From contig NC_053142.1 in NCBI RefSeq assembly GCF_016808335.1, positions 42,885,674 to 42,949,673 of the forward strand: a DNA stretch of 64,000 nt. Reading direction: 5' to 3'. Made by a program: the position numbers and the translations under genes. Every line of letters starts with the position of its first letter. Within the stretch, counting starts at the first letter, position 1. The DNA comes from Panicum virgatum. Taxonomy: Eukaryota; Streptophyta; Magnoliopsida; Poales; Poaceae. The notes beneath the pieces were generated by a model. It did no database searches. It was not told the origin of the DNA and was given only the letters and a program-made list of their open reading frames with translations. Positions 20,735-32,700 of the stretch are shown here, one piece after another.

Positions 20735-23700
20735 TCAAGTCTGCTCGGTTGAAGCTGAAGTTGGTTGACTTTGTTCAATTGGCTTCGCTGATTTTGAAGG
20801 AGGGCCACATAAACTCAAAACGACCTGAAAGATTTAGCAATTTATTGGTGAAAGCTTTTAATGAGATTGTGTGGAAACAAGAGATGGTAGATAATTTAGA
20901 TGCTAACCGGTAGGAAGATAAGCCCATGCAGGAATCCAATGAGGACAAGTGCCAAGTACATTTGGAAGTAATAGACCTATATTCATATGGGTATAAGAAA
21001 GGGGTACTTCAAGGTAAGACGTAACAGGAGCACGTACCACAAAAACTTCAGATTTTGCAAAACGCAGGATAATAACTCCCACCAGTTTGGTCAAGGTGAT
21101 TCCACTGGAAAGGCAAAAGGTACGTCAGACCAAGATAATAAATATTGCACTGATGTGTAAATATAGCAAGCAAATCCAGTTGACACGAGTGGTAAGTCCT
21201 TTTCTGTAAGATTGAAAAATTATTGCAGAAATGCATGGTAAATTTAAACATCTAACAGATGCTGTACAGAACACTGGCCTATGCGCACATAATGCATAAA
21301 TTCAATCAACAAAGCATACAATATAACCAATTCAAATTTGAAAGATCGGAGCTTATATTGTTTCTATTTCCTCAGGCTTGCCACAATTTTTTTTGGGAGA
21401 ATGCAATCTCTAACCTGAATACAGAAGCACCCATTGTGGAAAGAGCCTGTCTTGCACGAGTTTCTCTGTCCCCATTGCCAATCTATAAAACAATAAGAGG
21501 AATCTAGTATTAAGTCATGGTGTGGGCTGTGGAAAAGAACAGCCAACACAAGCATTTAAGTCAAATATATTTTAGCAGCATGTTTATATAAGAAATCTAG
21601 CCTACCCCAACTTGCTTGGGAAAAAAGGCTATGTTGTTGTTGTTGTTGTTGTTTATATAAGAAATATCTGTCTGGGTTCTATTTGAAAGGGTTGCACGAC
21701 ATTAGTGTTAGCCTTCTCCTTGCTACAAGAACTTACAGAGCTCTCCTCTGTGTTCGAGAACTTATGCAGACTGTACACGAGTACATCCAATCAAAATACT
21801 TCTGCACTAAAATCCAAAACTGTATTACCAGATAGCAGTTGCATATGGTTCTAAATCCTACAGCCAGATTTTCATGATCAGTGCAAATGTGTGCAAAGTT
21901 CTGTAGAAGTGGCCTGAAAAGTGTGGCACCTCTTCATGCCTAACCTTTTAGAAGCATAGCAAATAATACTTTCTTCAAGAATAGTAAAGCATCTAAAGGT
22001 ATAACTTTACAATAATCACAACAACAACAACAACAACAACAACAACATAGCCTTTTGTCCCAAGCGAGTTGGGGTAGGCTAGAGATGAAACCCAAAAGAC
22101 ACAAAGGTCACGGTTCAGGCACGCTGATTGATGGAGAGAATAATGGCTTCTATTCCTCCAAACTCTAGAAGGGCGGGATATATAGATCTTATACATGGGT
22201 CTCTATACATGGGCTCACATATACACCAACACCCCCCGCAGTCTGAACTACCGGCGCAGCGGTGTTCAAGACTGGACAACGAGAAAGCTAACACCCCCCC
22301 GCAGCGGTGTTCAATACTGGACAAGAAGAGAGTACAAATAGAGTACAAAAGGGCAAATACCCCCCACAGCCACAACTAGCCACCGGCTACGTTGAGGCTG
22401 GAGCGAAACTCCGAAAAGGTCGAGGAGGGCAGTCCCTTGGTGAAGATGTCAGCAAACTGGGAGGTAGTCGGGACATGGAGTACCCGAACATCGCCGATGG
22501 CGACTCTGTCGCGCACGAAGTGTAGGTCGATCTCCACATACTTCGTCCGCTGATGCTGGACGGGGTTGGTGGAGAGATACACGGCGCTGACATTGTCACA
22601 GTAGACGAGCGTGCTCTTGGCGAGCGGGCTGTGGAGCTCCGCCAAGAGCAAGCTACTGTCGTAGCCAGGACGCCTCTGCCACGCCGTTAGCGACAGCCCG
22701 ATACTCCGCCTCAGCACTGGAGCGGGAGACAACCGGCTGCTGCTTGGACAACCAGGAGACCAGGTTGCCGCCCAGGAAGACGGCGTAGCCGAAAGTAGAG
22801 CGACGAGTGTCCGGGCAGCCAGCCCAGTCAGCGTCGGTGTAGACCACCAGCTCAGTAGAGGACGAGCGGTGAAGCACCAGTGTAACGTCCCGCCTCCCCG
22901 AGGCCGGGCCCGCTTACATCTGGCTGCTTTCTAGGACATAGACTGTCCTCACAGACCAACACCAGTCTTTTCTGCACACTTTGTCCTCACTCGTGCGCAC
23001 CCGGAAAGAACTTCCCGGTCGGTCAACCATCCCCAAATTTCTCCGGGCCAAGCACGCTTAACCTCGGAGTTCTTTGGAGACCGGCTTCCGGAAAAGAAGT
23101 TGCAACTTGTTGGTATGAGTATCCTATTAATCCTATTAAGCCCTGAGCCGGGGTATCACATGTTCACCCCCTTAAGAGAACGACGTCCTCGTCGGTCAAT
23201 CCCAAGCCAGGAACGTCCTCTCTTGGCCACGTCCCGTACGTCCAGTGCCAGCAGCCCATGTGCCACGTCCGTGCGTCCAGTGCCAACGGTCCCTGTGCCA
23301 CGTCCGTGCGTCCAGTGCCAACGGCGCATCCCAGATGCCCGCGCACTGACCCGCCACGCCCCGTGCACATGCCGGTGGCATCTGCGCCCCCACGCGCCCG
23401 TGCTCATGACTCCGCACTTACGCCCGTACGTGCCCGTGAAACCGCGAGAGTCGGCTCTGATACCATTCTGTAACGTCCCGCCTCCCCGAGGTCGGGCCCG
23501 CTTACATCTGGCTGCTTTCTAAGACATAGACTGTCCTCACAGATCAACACCAGTATTTTCTGCACACTTTGTCCTCACTCGTGCGCACCCGGGAAGAACT
23601 TCCCGGTCGGTGACCCATCCCCAAATTTCTCCGGGCCAAGCACGCTTAACCTCGGAGTTCTTTGGAGACCGGCTTCCGGAAAAGAAGTTGCAATTTGTTG

Positions 23701-26700
23701 GTATGAGTATCCTATTAATCCTATTAAGCCCTGGGCCGGGGTGTCACAACCAGGCCGAGGTCCACAGTACCACGGACGTAGCGGAGGAGACGCTTCAGCG
23801 CAGCAAGGTGTGACTCCCGGGGATCATGCATATGGAGACAGACCTGCTGAACAGCGTAGGTGAGGTCCGGCCTGGTGAAGGTGAGGTACTGCAAAGCGCT
23901 AGCCAGACTCCGGTAGACAGTAGGATCAGCCACCGGATCACCCAGATCAGCAGACAGCTTCGCCTGAGTGTCGACAGGAATGGAGCAGGGCTTGCAATCA
24001 GTCATCCCAGCCCGCTCCAGAATATCGAGTGCGTACTGCTGCTGGTGAAGGAGAAGACCAGACGGGCGAGGCTCAACAGTGACGCCCAAGAAGTGTTGGA
24101 GCTGACCCAGATCCTTCATAGCAAACTCCTGCTGCAGAGAGGAGATGACACTCTGAAGTAGCTGCTGACTGGAGGCTGTGAGCACAATGTCATCGACATA
24201 AAGCAGCAGATATGCAGTCTCATCCCCACGGCGGTAGATGAAGAGAGACGTGTCGGACTTGGCCTCGGTGAACCCCAATGTCAACAAGAACGTGGCGAAC
24301 CGAGAGTACCAAATCCGAGGAGCCTGCTTCAGACCATAGAGAGACTTGTTGAGCCGGCAGACCATATCCGGACGACTCGAGTCCACAAATCCCGCTGGCT
24401 GAGAGCAGTAGACAGTCTCTGAGAGAGTGCCGTGAAGAAACACATTCTTCACGTCCAGCTGGTGCACCGGCCAGGAGCGCGAGAGCGCAAGCGAGAGGAC
24501 CGTGCGCACCGTAGCGGGCTTCACCACTGGGCTGAAGGTCTCATCATAGTCCACACCAGGTCGTTGAGTGAACCCCTGGAGAACCCAGCGAGCCTTGTAG
24601 CGCTCCAGTGTGCCATCAGCCCGACGCTTATGCGTCCAGATCCAATTGCCAGTCACCACATTGCAACCAGACGGACGCGGCACGATGTCCCACGTCTGGT
24701 TTGCAAGAAGAGCCGCGTACTCCTCTTCCATCGCGCGACGCCAGTGAGGATCCGCCAAGGCGTCGCGGACAGAGGAGGGTACCGGAGAGACCCGCGGTTC
24801 TCCCTCAGTGGCGGAGAGAGTCGTGGCCTGAGACGCCATCCGCCGAGTCACCATGGGATGAATATGCCGAGGATCCCGATGGATAACTAGCGGGTGGTAC
24901 ACCTCCGGCTAGGCTCGAGAGGCAGCCGGAGGCGGCGGCGGAGCCGGCGCCGGTGTAGGCGTCGCAGGAGCCTCCGGAGCATGAGGCGGCGCCGGTGTCG
25001 ACGCCGAACGACGCCGGTACATCTGCACCGGCTGAGCGTACCGCTGCGTCACCGGTGTCGGCGCCGAGCGGCGCCGGTACACCTGCACCGGCTGAGCGTA
25101 CCGCGCAGGGGCAGGGGAAGGCACCGGATCCGCGCGCGGCACGACCGGAGGCCCGGGGGCCGCGCGTGGCGTGACCGCGGGCACCGGGGCCGCGCTCGGT
25201 GCAGCAGGGATCACCGGAAGCGGTGCCGGTGCGCCGAAAAAACCTGCAGAAAAAGGACAGACAGGTAACGGTGGCTGAACCACCGGGTCAGTCGGAAACA
25301 AAGACTCCAGCTTAGGGTCAGGAGAAGGTGTGGAGGAGGTGGAGTAGGGGAAATCCGACTCGTCAAAGACGTGTCGGGAGATCAGAACGCGGCGAGAGGT
25401 GAGGTCAAAGCATCGGTACCCCTTGTGGTCAGGGGAGTACCCGAGGAACACACAACGAGTCGAGCGGGGCGCCAGCTTGTGAGAAGCGGTGACAGAGGTG
25501 TTAGGGTAACACGCACACCCGAAGACCCGAAGGTGGTCGTAGCGAGGAGGGGTACCGAAAAGAGCGTGGAGGCCGTTGTCACACTGGACGGCCTTAACAG
25601 TGAGGCCGAACTGAGTGGACACCCAGGCAAAGAAGAGGAGGGTGGGGAATGTCTCAAACTTGGCGCGCAAAGGGAAAGTCCAAGAGTAATGAGAAAAATC
25701 ATCAACAATGACCAGGTAATATTTGTAGCCAGACATGCTGAGTACAAGAGATGTCCACATGTCACAATGAATAAGATCAAAAGCATGCGCAGCATGCGAA
25801 GAAGAAGAAAACGAAGTCTAACATGACGACCCAACTGGCACGCATGACAGAGGTGCTCAGCAGGAGCCCTAGTACATGGAACATCGGTACTATGACTAAG
25901 CTGAGCCAAAACATCGCGGCCGGGGTGTCCAAGCCGGCGGTGCCAGGTGGTGGAAGAAGGCGTCACAGCAAAAGCAGTAGACGAAGAAGAAGTCGAAGGC
26001 GGAGCAGCGGAAGCAGGAAGCTGAAGAGTGTAAAGGGCCCCCGGGGTATCACATCTGAGGAGCGGACGCCGGGAAGCCGAATCCTTCACAGTAAGACCAG
26101 AAGAGTCAAATTCGATAGAACATGAGTTGTCAGCAGTAAACTGGCGAATAGAAAGAAGGTTGTGAACCATTTGGGGAGCAACAAGAACATTAGGAAGACA
26201 AGGAGCAGAACCCACGGCGGTGACAGGAAGGAAAGACCCATCACCAACCATGATAGAAGAAGGACAAGTGGGGTGTGGGGGTCGGACGGAAGAGAGGATA
26301 CCGGCATCAGGAGTGGTGTGGAACGAGGCACCCGAGTCGGCGATCCACTCGGTGCTGACCGGCGGCGTCTGTCCCATGGTGCTGAAGGACTGCGCCAGAG
26401 CGGCCTGGTCCCACCCCCCAGGCCAGGTCGGCTGCTGGCTGGGCTGAGCGGGCGGGGTCCAGTACGGCGCGGAGAGGGGAGCAGCACCGGTGAACATGGC
26501 CGCCGGCTGGAGCTGAGGACGAGGTCCCCCTCCCGGACCCTGTAACGGCCACATCGAGATGAGCCCTGACCATGGGTTGCTGAAGGATGGCCAGGGCGTA
26601 GCTCTAGGGGCAGGGGCAGGGGCAGAAGCGGGAGTCGGAGCCGGAGCCGGCGCGCCCCGACGGCCAACACCGGTACCGGTACCCCTAGAAGCAGGGCCAC

Positions 26701-29700
26701 CAGTGCCACCACCACCACCACGCCCCCCCCCCCCCCCCGCCGACGACGTCCACGGCCCCCCCACCTCCGGTCTGCCCGGCGGGAGCAGCACCAAGGAGAG
26801 GTGGCAGGGGCGGCGGAGGAAGCCGGTGGAGCAGTGACGAGCGCGGTGGAGGTGGACGAGGGCGATCCTGGCGCGAGACCCCTGGTGATCTCCTCGAGGG
26901 CGAGGTCGTCTCGGACCTGCAGGAAGGAGGGGAAGGGCCTCTGGCGGGCGATCCAGCTCTTCAGGTGGTCATAGGTGCTGCTCAGGCCCCGAGGTCGTGA
27001 AGAGCATCGGCCATGCCCTTCATCCGGCGGCAGTACTCATCAACGGAGAGGTCCCCCTGCACGAAGGTGCAGAAGGTGGCGTCGAGCTGGAGGGCGCGGT
27101 ACTCGGCGTTGCCGAGGAACTGCCACTCGAGCGGCACCCAGGCCTGCCACGCGGTGCCGCCGTGGGTCCTGACGAGGTCCTGAAGATCTAGGGAGATGGT
27201 CCCAAAGATTCAGGACATGTCGACGCTGTCGAGGCGCAGCCACGCCACGTCCTGCGTCTCGATCGACGTGTCGAGGAGGACGTGGTCGTCGAGGGCGTAG
27301 CGGCGGAGGGCGAGCAGGACCTGGTCCCGCCAGCGTCCGTAGGAGGAGGACGTCGGGTCGAGGAGGACGGTGACCAGGGCCCTGATGTTCTGGACGCCGG
27401 CGGCCTGGAGGTGGGGCTGGGCGACCATGGGGTCGGTCGGGTCGTACCGGGCTCCAGATCCAGCGGGCGGGGCCTGGCGGGAGGAGGAGGCGCCGGGCTC
27501 GGGGACGACGGGCTGGCCGGAGGAGGCGCGGAGGAAGTGCTCTGCCTCGGCCACCCGGAGAGCGGAGGCTTCGGCCGCGGCGCGCTCGCACTCCCAGGCG
27601 AGAGCAGCCACGCGGAGCCGCTCCTGGGCCGCCGAAGCCTCCGACTTGGCGGCGAGGAGGGCCGCGGCGAGAGCGGCGTCGACCTGCTGCCCGCGGAGGG
27701 CGGCGCATCCGCGGGAGACATCCCGAGCCCGGTCCACGCGGCATCGGGCGCGGCGGCGGCGGCGGGCTGCTTGCCCGCGGCGACAGCGGCGCGGTGGGCC
27801 GCAGCGACGGCGGCGGGATCCTGCAGCAGCGGCGGCGTGGCCGGATCGGCGCCCGCGGCCTGCAGCAGCTGTGCCGCGGCCCGCAGGACGGCCAGATCGA
27901 CGGCGGCGGCGCGCGGGGCAGCAGCGGGATCCGGCAGGGGCGGATCCGCGGTGGCAGGGAGGTGACCAGGGCGGCGGCCGGCCTGGGCCAGGCGACGGCG
28001 CGGCTCCCGGCACCCGCGCCAGCTGCGGCAGCGGCGGCGGCGGCGGGCTGCAGGGCGGTAGCAGGCTGGATCTGCGACCAAGAAGCCGCTGCGGCCCAGG
28101 CAGAGGAGGCGGCGGCGCCAGTAGAGCTCGGCGCGGCAGTAGAGGAAGATGAGGGGAGGGGAGGGAAGGAGGTGGAGGGGGGTGGTGCCGGCGCCCGGCC
28201 ATGGCTGCCGGCGGCGGCGGCGGCTGGGAGGGGAGGGAAGGAAGGAGGAGAGGGAACCCTAACCCTAGGCTAATGATACCATGATGGAGAAAAATAATGG
28301 CTTCTATTCCTCCAAACCCTAAAAGGGTGGGATATATAGATCCTATACATGGACCTCTATATGGGCCTCTATACATGGGCTCACATATACACCAACACTG
28401 ATAGCTAGTCTCCAAGCGCTCCTATCCAAAGCTACCTCTTCAGAGATATTCCAATCCTTAAAGTCTTTCTTAACCGACTCGTCCCAAGCCAGTTTAGGTC
28501 TACCTCTACCCCTCTTTACCTTATCGACACGCTTTAGAACCCCACTACGCACCAGCGCCTCAGGAGGCCTCCGTTGGATATGTCCAAACCATCTCAACCG
28601 ATGTTGGGTAAGTTTCTCCTCAATTTGTGCCACCCCTACCCTTTCCCGAATAACTTCGTTCCGAACTCTATCCCTTCTTGTGTGCCCGCAAAACCACCGC
28701 AACATCCGCATCTCTGCTACACTCAGTTGCTGGACATGTCGCCTTTTTGTGGGCCAACATTCAGCACCATATAACATCGCCGGGCGAATCGCTGTCCTAT
28801 GGAACTTGCCTTTTAGCTTTTGTGGCACCCTCCTGTCACAGAGGATGCCAGAAGCTTGACGTCATTTCAACCAGCCAGCTGAGATTCTATGCCTAACATC
28901 TTTATCAATGTCGCCATCCTTTTGTAGCATCGATACTAAATACCGAAAAGTACAGTAAAGTAAGATTTGGAACTGGTATTTCCAAATGTACAGTGCACCT
29001 ACCATAAAGGCATGTGTGATATGAACACAGAACTCAACAGCAATTCCTATTGACATAACAAGGTTTACAACAGAAATTGCATTGAGCTGAATACCAAGCA
29101 TGGCCATCACACCCTGCCAACAAATTCAGAGGAAAAAAAGGAAAAGAAAAATTAGTACCAACAATAATTCTAGTATTCTACACTGCCAGAATATATTTAA
29201 TTAGAATTGGCTCCTGGAACATCATAGAGTAATGTTACATATACAAACACCTAGGAGTCCAGAACATGCCAATAGTGGCAGGTGATTATAAAGGGAATCC
29301 CTTTTTAGATTCACTTATAAAAGTTTGCTTTTGTATTATACTTTAGCGTAATTATTCCACACCATAGCATAGATAACATATCGCACAGGCTTCATCAATA
29401 GTAAATGAATCCTATAACTTGCTTTAGTTCAGATATCACACAAAATCACACCATGAGCCGATAAGCCCACTTCATTTTAACAGCTTGTACTTCAAATCTT
29501 GTATGTACATTATATATTCATTAGGGACAGTTCATTAATCTAAAGAATTTTCAAATGTATTTAAATTCAAGGAGTATTCATTCTGAGGGTCAAACATACC
29601 ATCAAATCCAAGACTATCATGGCCAGCACAATTAAAATGATCGCTGAAGCCCATAGACTGAAATCAGTAGTAGAAGATAATGAATATAAGGATCTAGTGA

Positions 29701-32700
29701 ATTGAGTATCAACTGAAAATAGTTGGCACACAGTTCTCCTGCGTCGTTCGAGAAAAAAAAAGTTGGCACTAGGATAATGAAAGCCTCGCTGACCTGCTGG
29801 TGAATATGAAGCACACAATAAATACGGTACCTGTATGCATAACAAGGAGTCATATTAAATGCAATAAATATCTTAGCATTTCATCATAATTGTAGGATAA
29901 TAGAATTGGTGTAATGAATGATAATTGTATTGCATTGAGGCCTAGGCCAGTATATATTGGGGTACATGACTTGGAGGGCAAGCCTCCTACGGTATGGTAG
30001 AGTCCGGATACAATCCTAACCTGCCTATTATAGAGATATCACAAATATACTCTAATAATAATTCTGTCTAGCAGTTAATTTCAAACTAAGAAAACCTAAA
30101 AGGGCGTACCTAGTGCCATAGGCTTCCCGCACTGTGCGGGGTCTGGGGTGAAGGGAATAAGTCTTGTACTCTTGGTCTTTGTGGGGGCTGCAGCATCTCC
30201 TTTTTTGCTGCAGCATGCAGTGGGTTTGTGCTGCCCCTAGAGGACAGCATCTTGGACTGCTTTTTAGTTTGCTAGGACAGCTGCAGTTAGTAGGACAGCA
30301 GCAGTTAGCATCTACTTTTCTAAGACAGCAGGAGCATCTTAGACTAGGCAGTTAGCAGCTCCTTGGCTGGCTGTATATATGTGTGGCCACCCTTCCCGTT
30401 GGAAGGCATGGCTTTGAGTTTGTGAATGAAGAAAACCCAGAAAATTGCCCCAAGTTCATTGTCATCCTCTCAGCTCAATGAGAGTTAGAATTGAGCTTCT
30501 AACATTTGGTATCCGAGCCGTACTTTCCTGTAGGTTAGACATCTCCTGCACTTCTCCCTCCCAAGCAGCAGCTAGCACAACAGCAGCTAGCGCAGCAGCA
30601 GCGGCAGTTAGCGCAGCGGCAGCGGCTAGCGCAGCAGCACCTGCTGCACCCTCTACTCCACCTTCCACACCCGAGCAGACGAGCAGCAGCTCGTCTGAGG
30701 CTGCGTCTTCTCCACGCAGCAGCCCCCTGGAGGCGCGCCATGTCCGACGCACCGTCTCAGCGCTCGGTCGCCTCGAGCGCACGGCGTCAGCGAGATGCCG
30801 AGCTCGCCGCGGCAGAGGAGCGCAGGCGAGCGACGGCACAAGCCGCTGCAGCAGCGGCGAGGGCGGCCAGGCTGGCTGCAGCGGAGCTGGCGGCGGCCAG
30901 GGCGGAGGTGGAAGCAGAGGCGGCGGAGGATGCAGCGCGTGCGGCGGAGGTCGAGGTTGAGACCTTGCGCGGCAGCCTCAGCGGCTCCATCGCCGGCGAC
31001 GCCACCGCCGACGAGGACCTTGAGGAGTTGGAGAGGGAGAGAGCGCGGGAGTGGACCGCGCGGTGGGCAGCAGTCCACCCCGGCGGCGGCGGCGGCCTGG
31101 ACGGCGGCGCACCCGGCGGCGGTCCAGGGGCCCGCGCGCCCGGCGGCGGCCTAGATGGCGGCGCGCCCGGCGGCGGTCCAGGGGCCCGCGCGCCCGGCGG
31201 CGGCCCAGGAGGCGGCGCGCCCGGCGACGGCCCAGGGGGCCGCGCGCCCGGCGGCGGAGGCGGCGCCCCTGGCGGCGGCCGCGTCCTTGGCGGCGGCGCG
31301 CAGGGCGGTGGCGGCGCTCCTGGCTGGGGTGCGCGCGGCGGTGCCCCTGGCTACCACGGCCTCCAGGCGGTGGTCAGGGACGTTGGTCCTGGTGGTGGGT
31401 GGCCCACCCTCACCAAGACCAACTACGTCGAGTGGGCCGCGGTCATGGAGGTGAAGCTCCAGGTGCGGCATATGTGGGAGGCAGTCCGGTACGGCGACGT
31501 CGACTATGATGAGGATCGACGGGCGCTGGATGCTCTCATCGCAGCAGCCCCGCCCGAGATGCAGTTCACGCTTTCCAAGAAGCGAACTGCCAAGGAGGCC
31601 TGGGACTCCATCGCTGCGGCACGTATCGGCAGCGACCGCGCCCGCAAGACCACTCTCCAGGCACTTCGCAAGGAGTGGGAGAACCTGGCCTTCAAGCCAG
31701 GTGAGGATGTTGATGACTTCGCCCTCCGTCTCAACACTCTACTGCAGAAGGTGGTGCAGTTCGGCGATGACACCTACGACGAGGAGAGAGCCGTCGAGAA
31801 GCTCTTCCGCTGCGTCCCCGAGAGGTACAGGCAGACCGCTCGCTCGATCGAGTCTCTGCTGGACCTCTCCACCATGACGATCGAGGAGGCGATAGGTCGC
31901 CTCAAGGTCGTTGACAGCGACGAGCCACAGCCTCCCTCGGGAGGCATCTCCATCGGTGGGACGCTCCACCTCACTCAGGAGCAGTGGGAGGCTCGGCGCG
32001 GTGACAGGAGGAGGGGGGAGCCCTCTTCCTCGACTGGTGGCCGCAAGCGCGGCAAGCCGCGAAAGGGGCGCAGAGGTGCCCAAGCCGGGGCACGAGGGCG
32101 CGCCGAGGGTGGCGCCCGCGGAGATGCTCAGGGCGGCGCCGCTGACAGGCCCAAGGCGGCACGAGACGACGCCTGCCACAACTGTGGCAGGCCCGGCCAC
32201 TGGGCCAGGGACTGCCCGCAGCGGAGGCGTGGGGGCCAAGCCCACGTCGCGGAGGCCCAGCCGGATGACGAGCCGGCTCTGTTCCTACTCCACGGGGACA
32301 TGGAGCCGCAGCCGGCGGCATCGCCTGTGACCGCTCTACTCCACCTCGACGAGCCGCGTGCCCGAGTTCTCCTCGGCAACGGCTCCGACGACGACAGGGT
32401 CGATGGCTGGTACCTCGACTCCGGCGCCACGCACCACATGACCGGGCGGCGGGAGTTCTTCTCCGACCTGGACGTCGACGTAGGTGGCTCCGTCAGGTTC
32501 GGGGACTCCTCCGCCGTGGAGATCAAGGGCGTGGGCTTCGTGATCTTCACCGCCAAGTCCGGAGAGCACCGGATGCTCACCGGAGTCTACTACATCCCGG
32601 CGCTGCGGAACTCCATCATCAGCCTTGGGCAGCTCGATGAGAGCGGCTCCCGCGTGGTGATCGACAGCGGGGTCCTCCGCATCTGGGACCAACGTCGCCA

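Larger units (their letters stand above)
22881..23748 (-). mobile_element. Cassandra-type TRIM nested in copia C1
   Basis: 868 bp: two 280-bp LTRs around a 308-bp non-coding interior, with 5-bp target duplication ACCAG (22876-22880, 23749-23753). The primer site TGGTATCAGAGC is on the minus strand at 23465-23454 and a purine tract (AAGGGGGTGAACA) abuts the left LTR. Each LTR carries 5S rRNA-like sequence, the defining feature of Cassandra. It codes for nothing and depends on other elements. Confidence 0.93.
22129..28397 (-). mobile_element. Ty1/copia element C1 (short-LTR family), in NPC1 intron 34
   Basis: Complete-ended: LTRs of 103 bp (22129-22231) and 116 bp (28282-28397), 5-bp target duplication CTGAT (22124-22128, 28398-28402), and primer site TGGTATCATTAGC next to the right LTR on the minus strand. 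Minus-strand order is gag, protease, integrase, RT and RNase H. Compared with sister copy C2 it has lost about 245 bp of the integrase core (junction near 25578) and about 45 bp of gag (near 26989), and RNase H is split from RT by a Cassandra TRIM. Same orientation as NPC1. Not autonomous. Confidence 0.92.
22013..28958 (-). mobile_element. RTE-type LINE, 5'-truncated, split by a copia element
   Basis: The 3' end is at about 22013 with a (CAA)n tail on the plus strand and the CCCAAGCGAGTTGGGGTAGG motif. The coding part is at 28403-28958. A copia element (22129-28397) splits it, shown by a CTGAT duplication. The 5' end is truncated about 45 bp from the donor site of NPC1 exon 34. No open reading frame spans it. 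Confidence 0.85.

Noticed and set aside
23584..23662. Genuine 5S rRNA gene
   Set aside because: Only the internal promoter half matches 5S and it sits within a pair of identical-length LTRs with target duplications, so it is Cassandra.
27040..28415. Long frames on the minus and plus strands (234-401 codons)
   Set aside because: They are alternate frames of the degraded C1 gag, which is Ala/Arg-rich; only the gag-like reading has family motifs.
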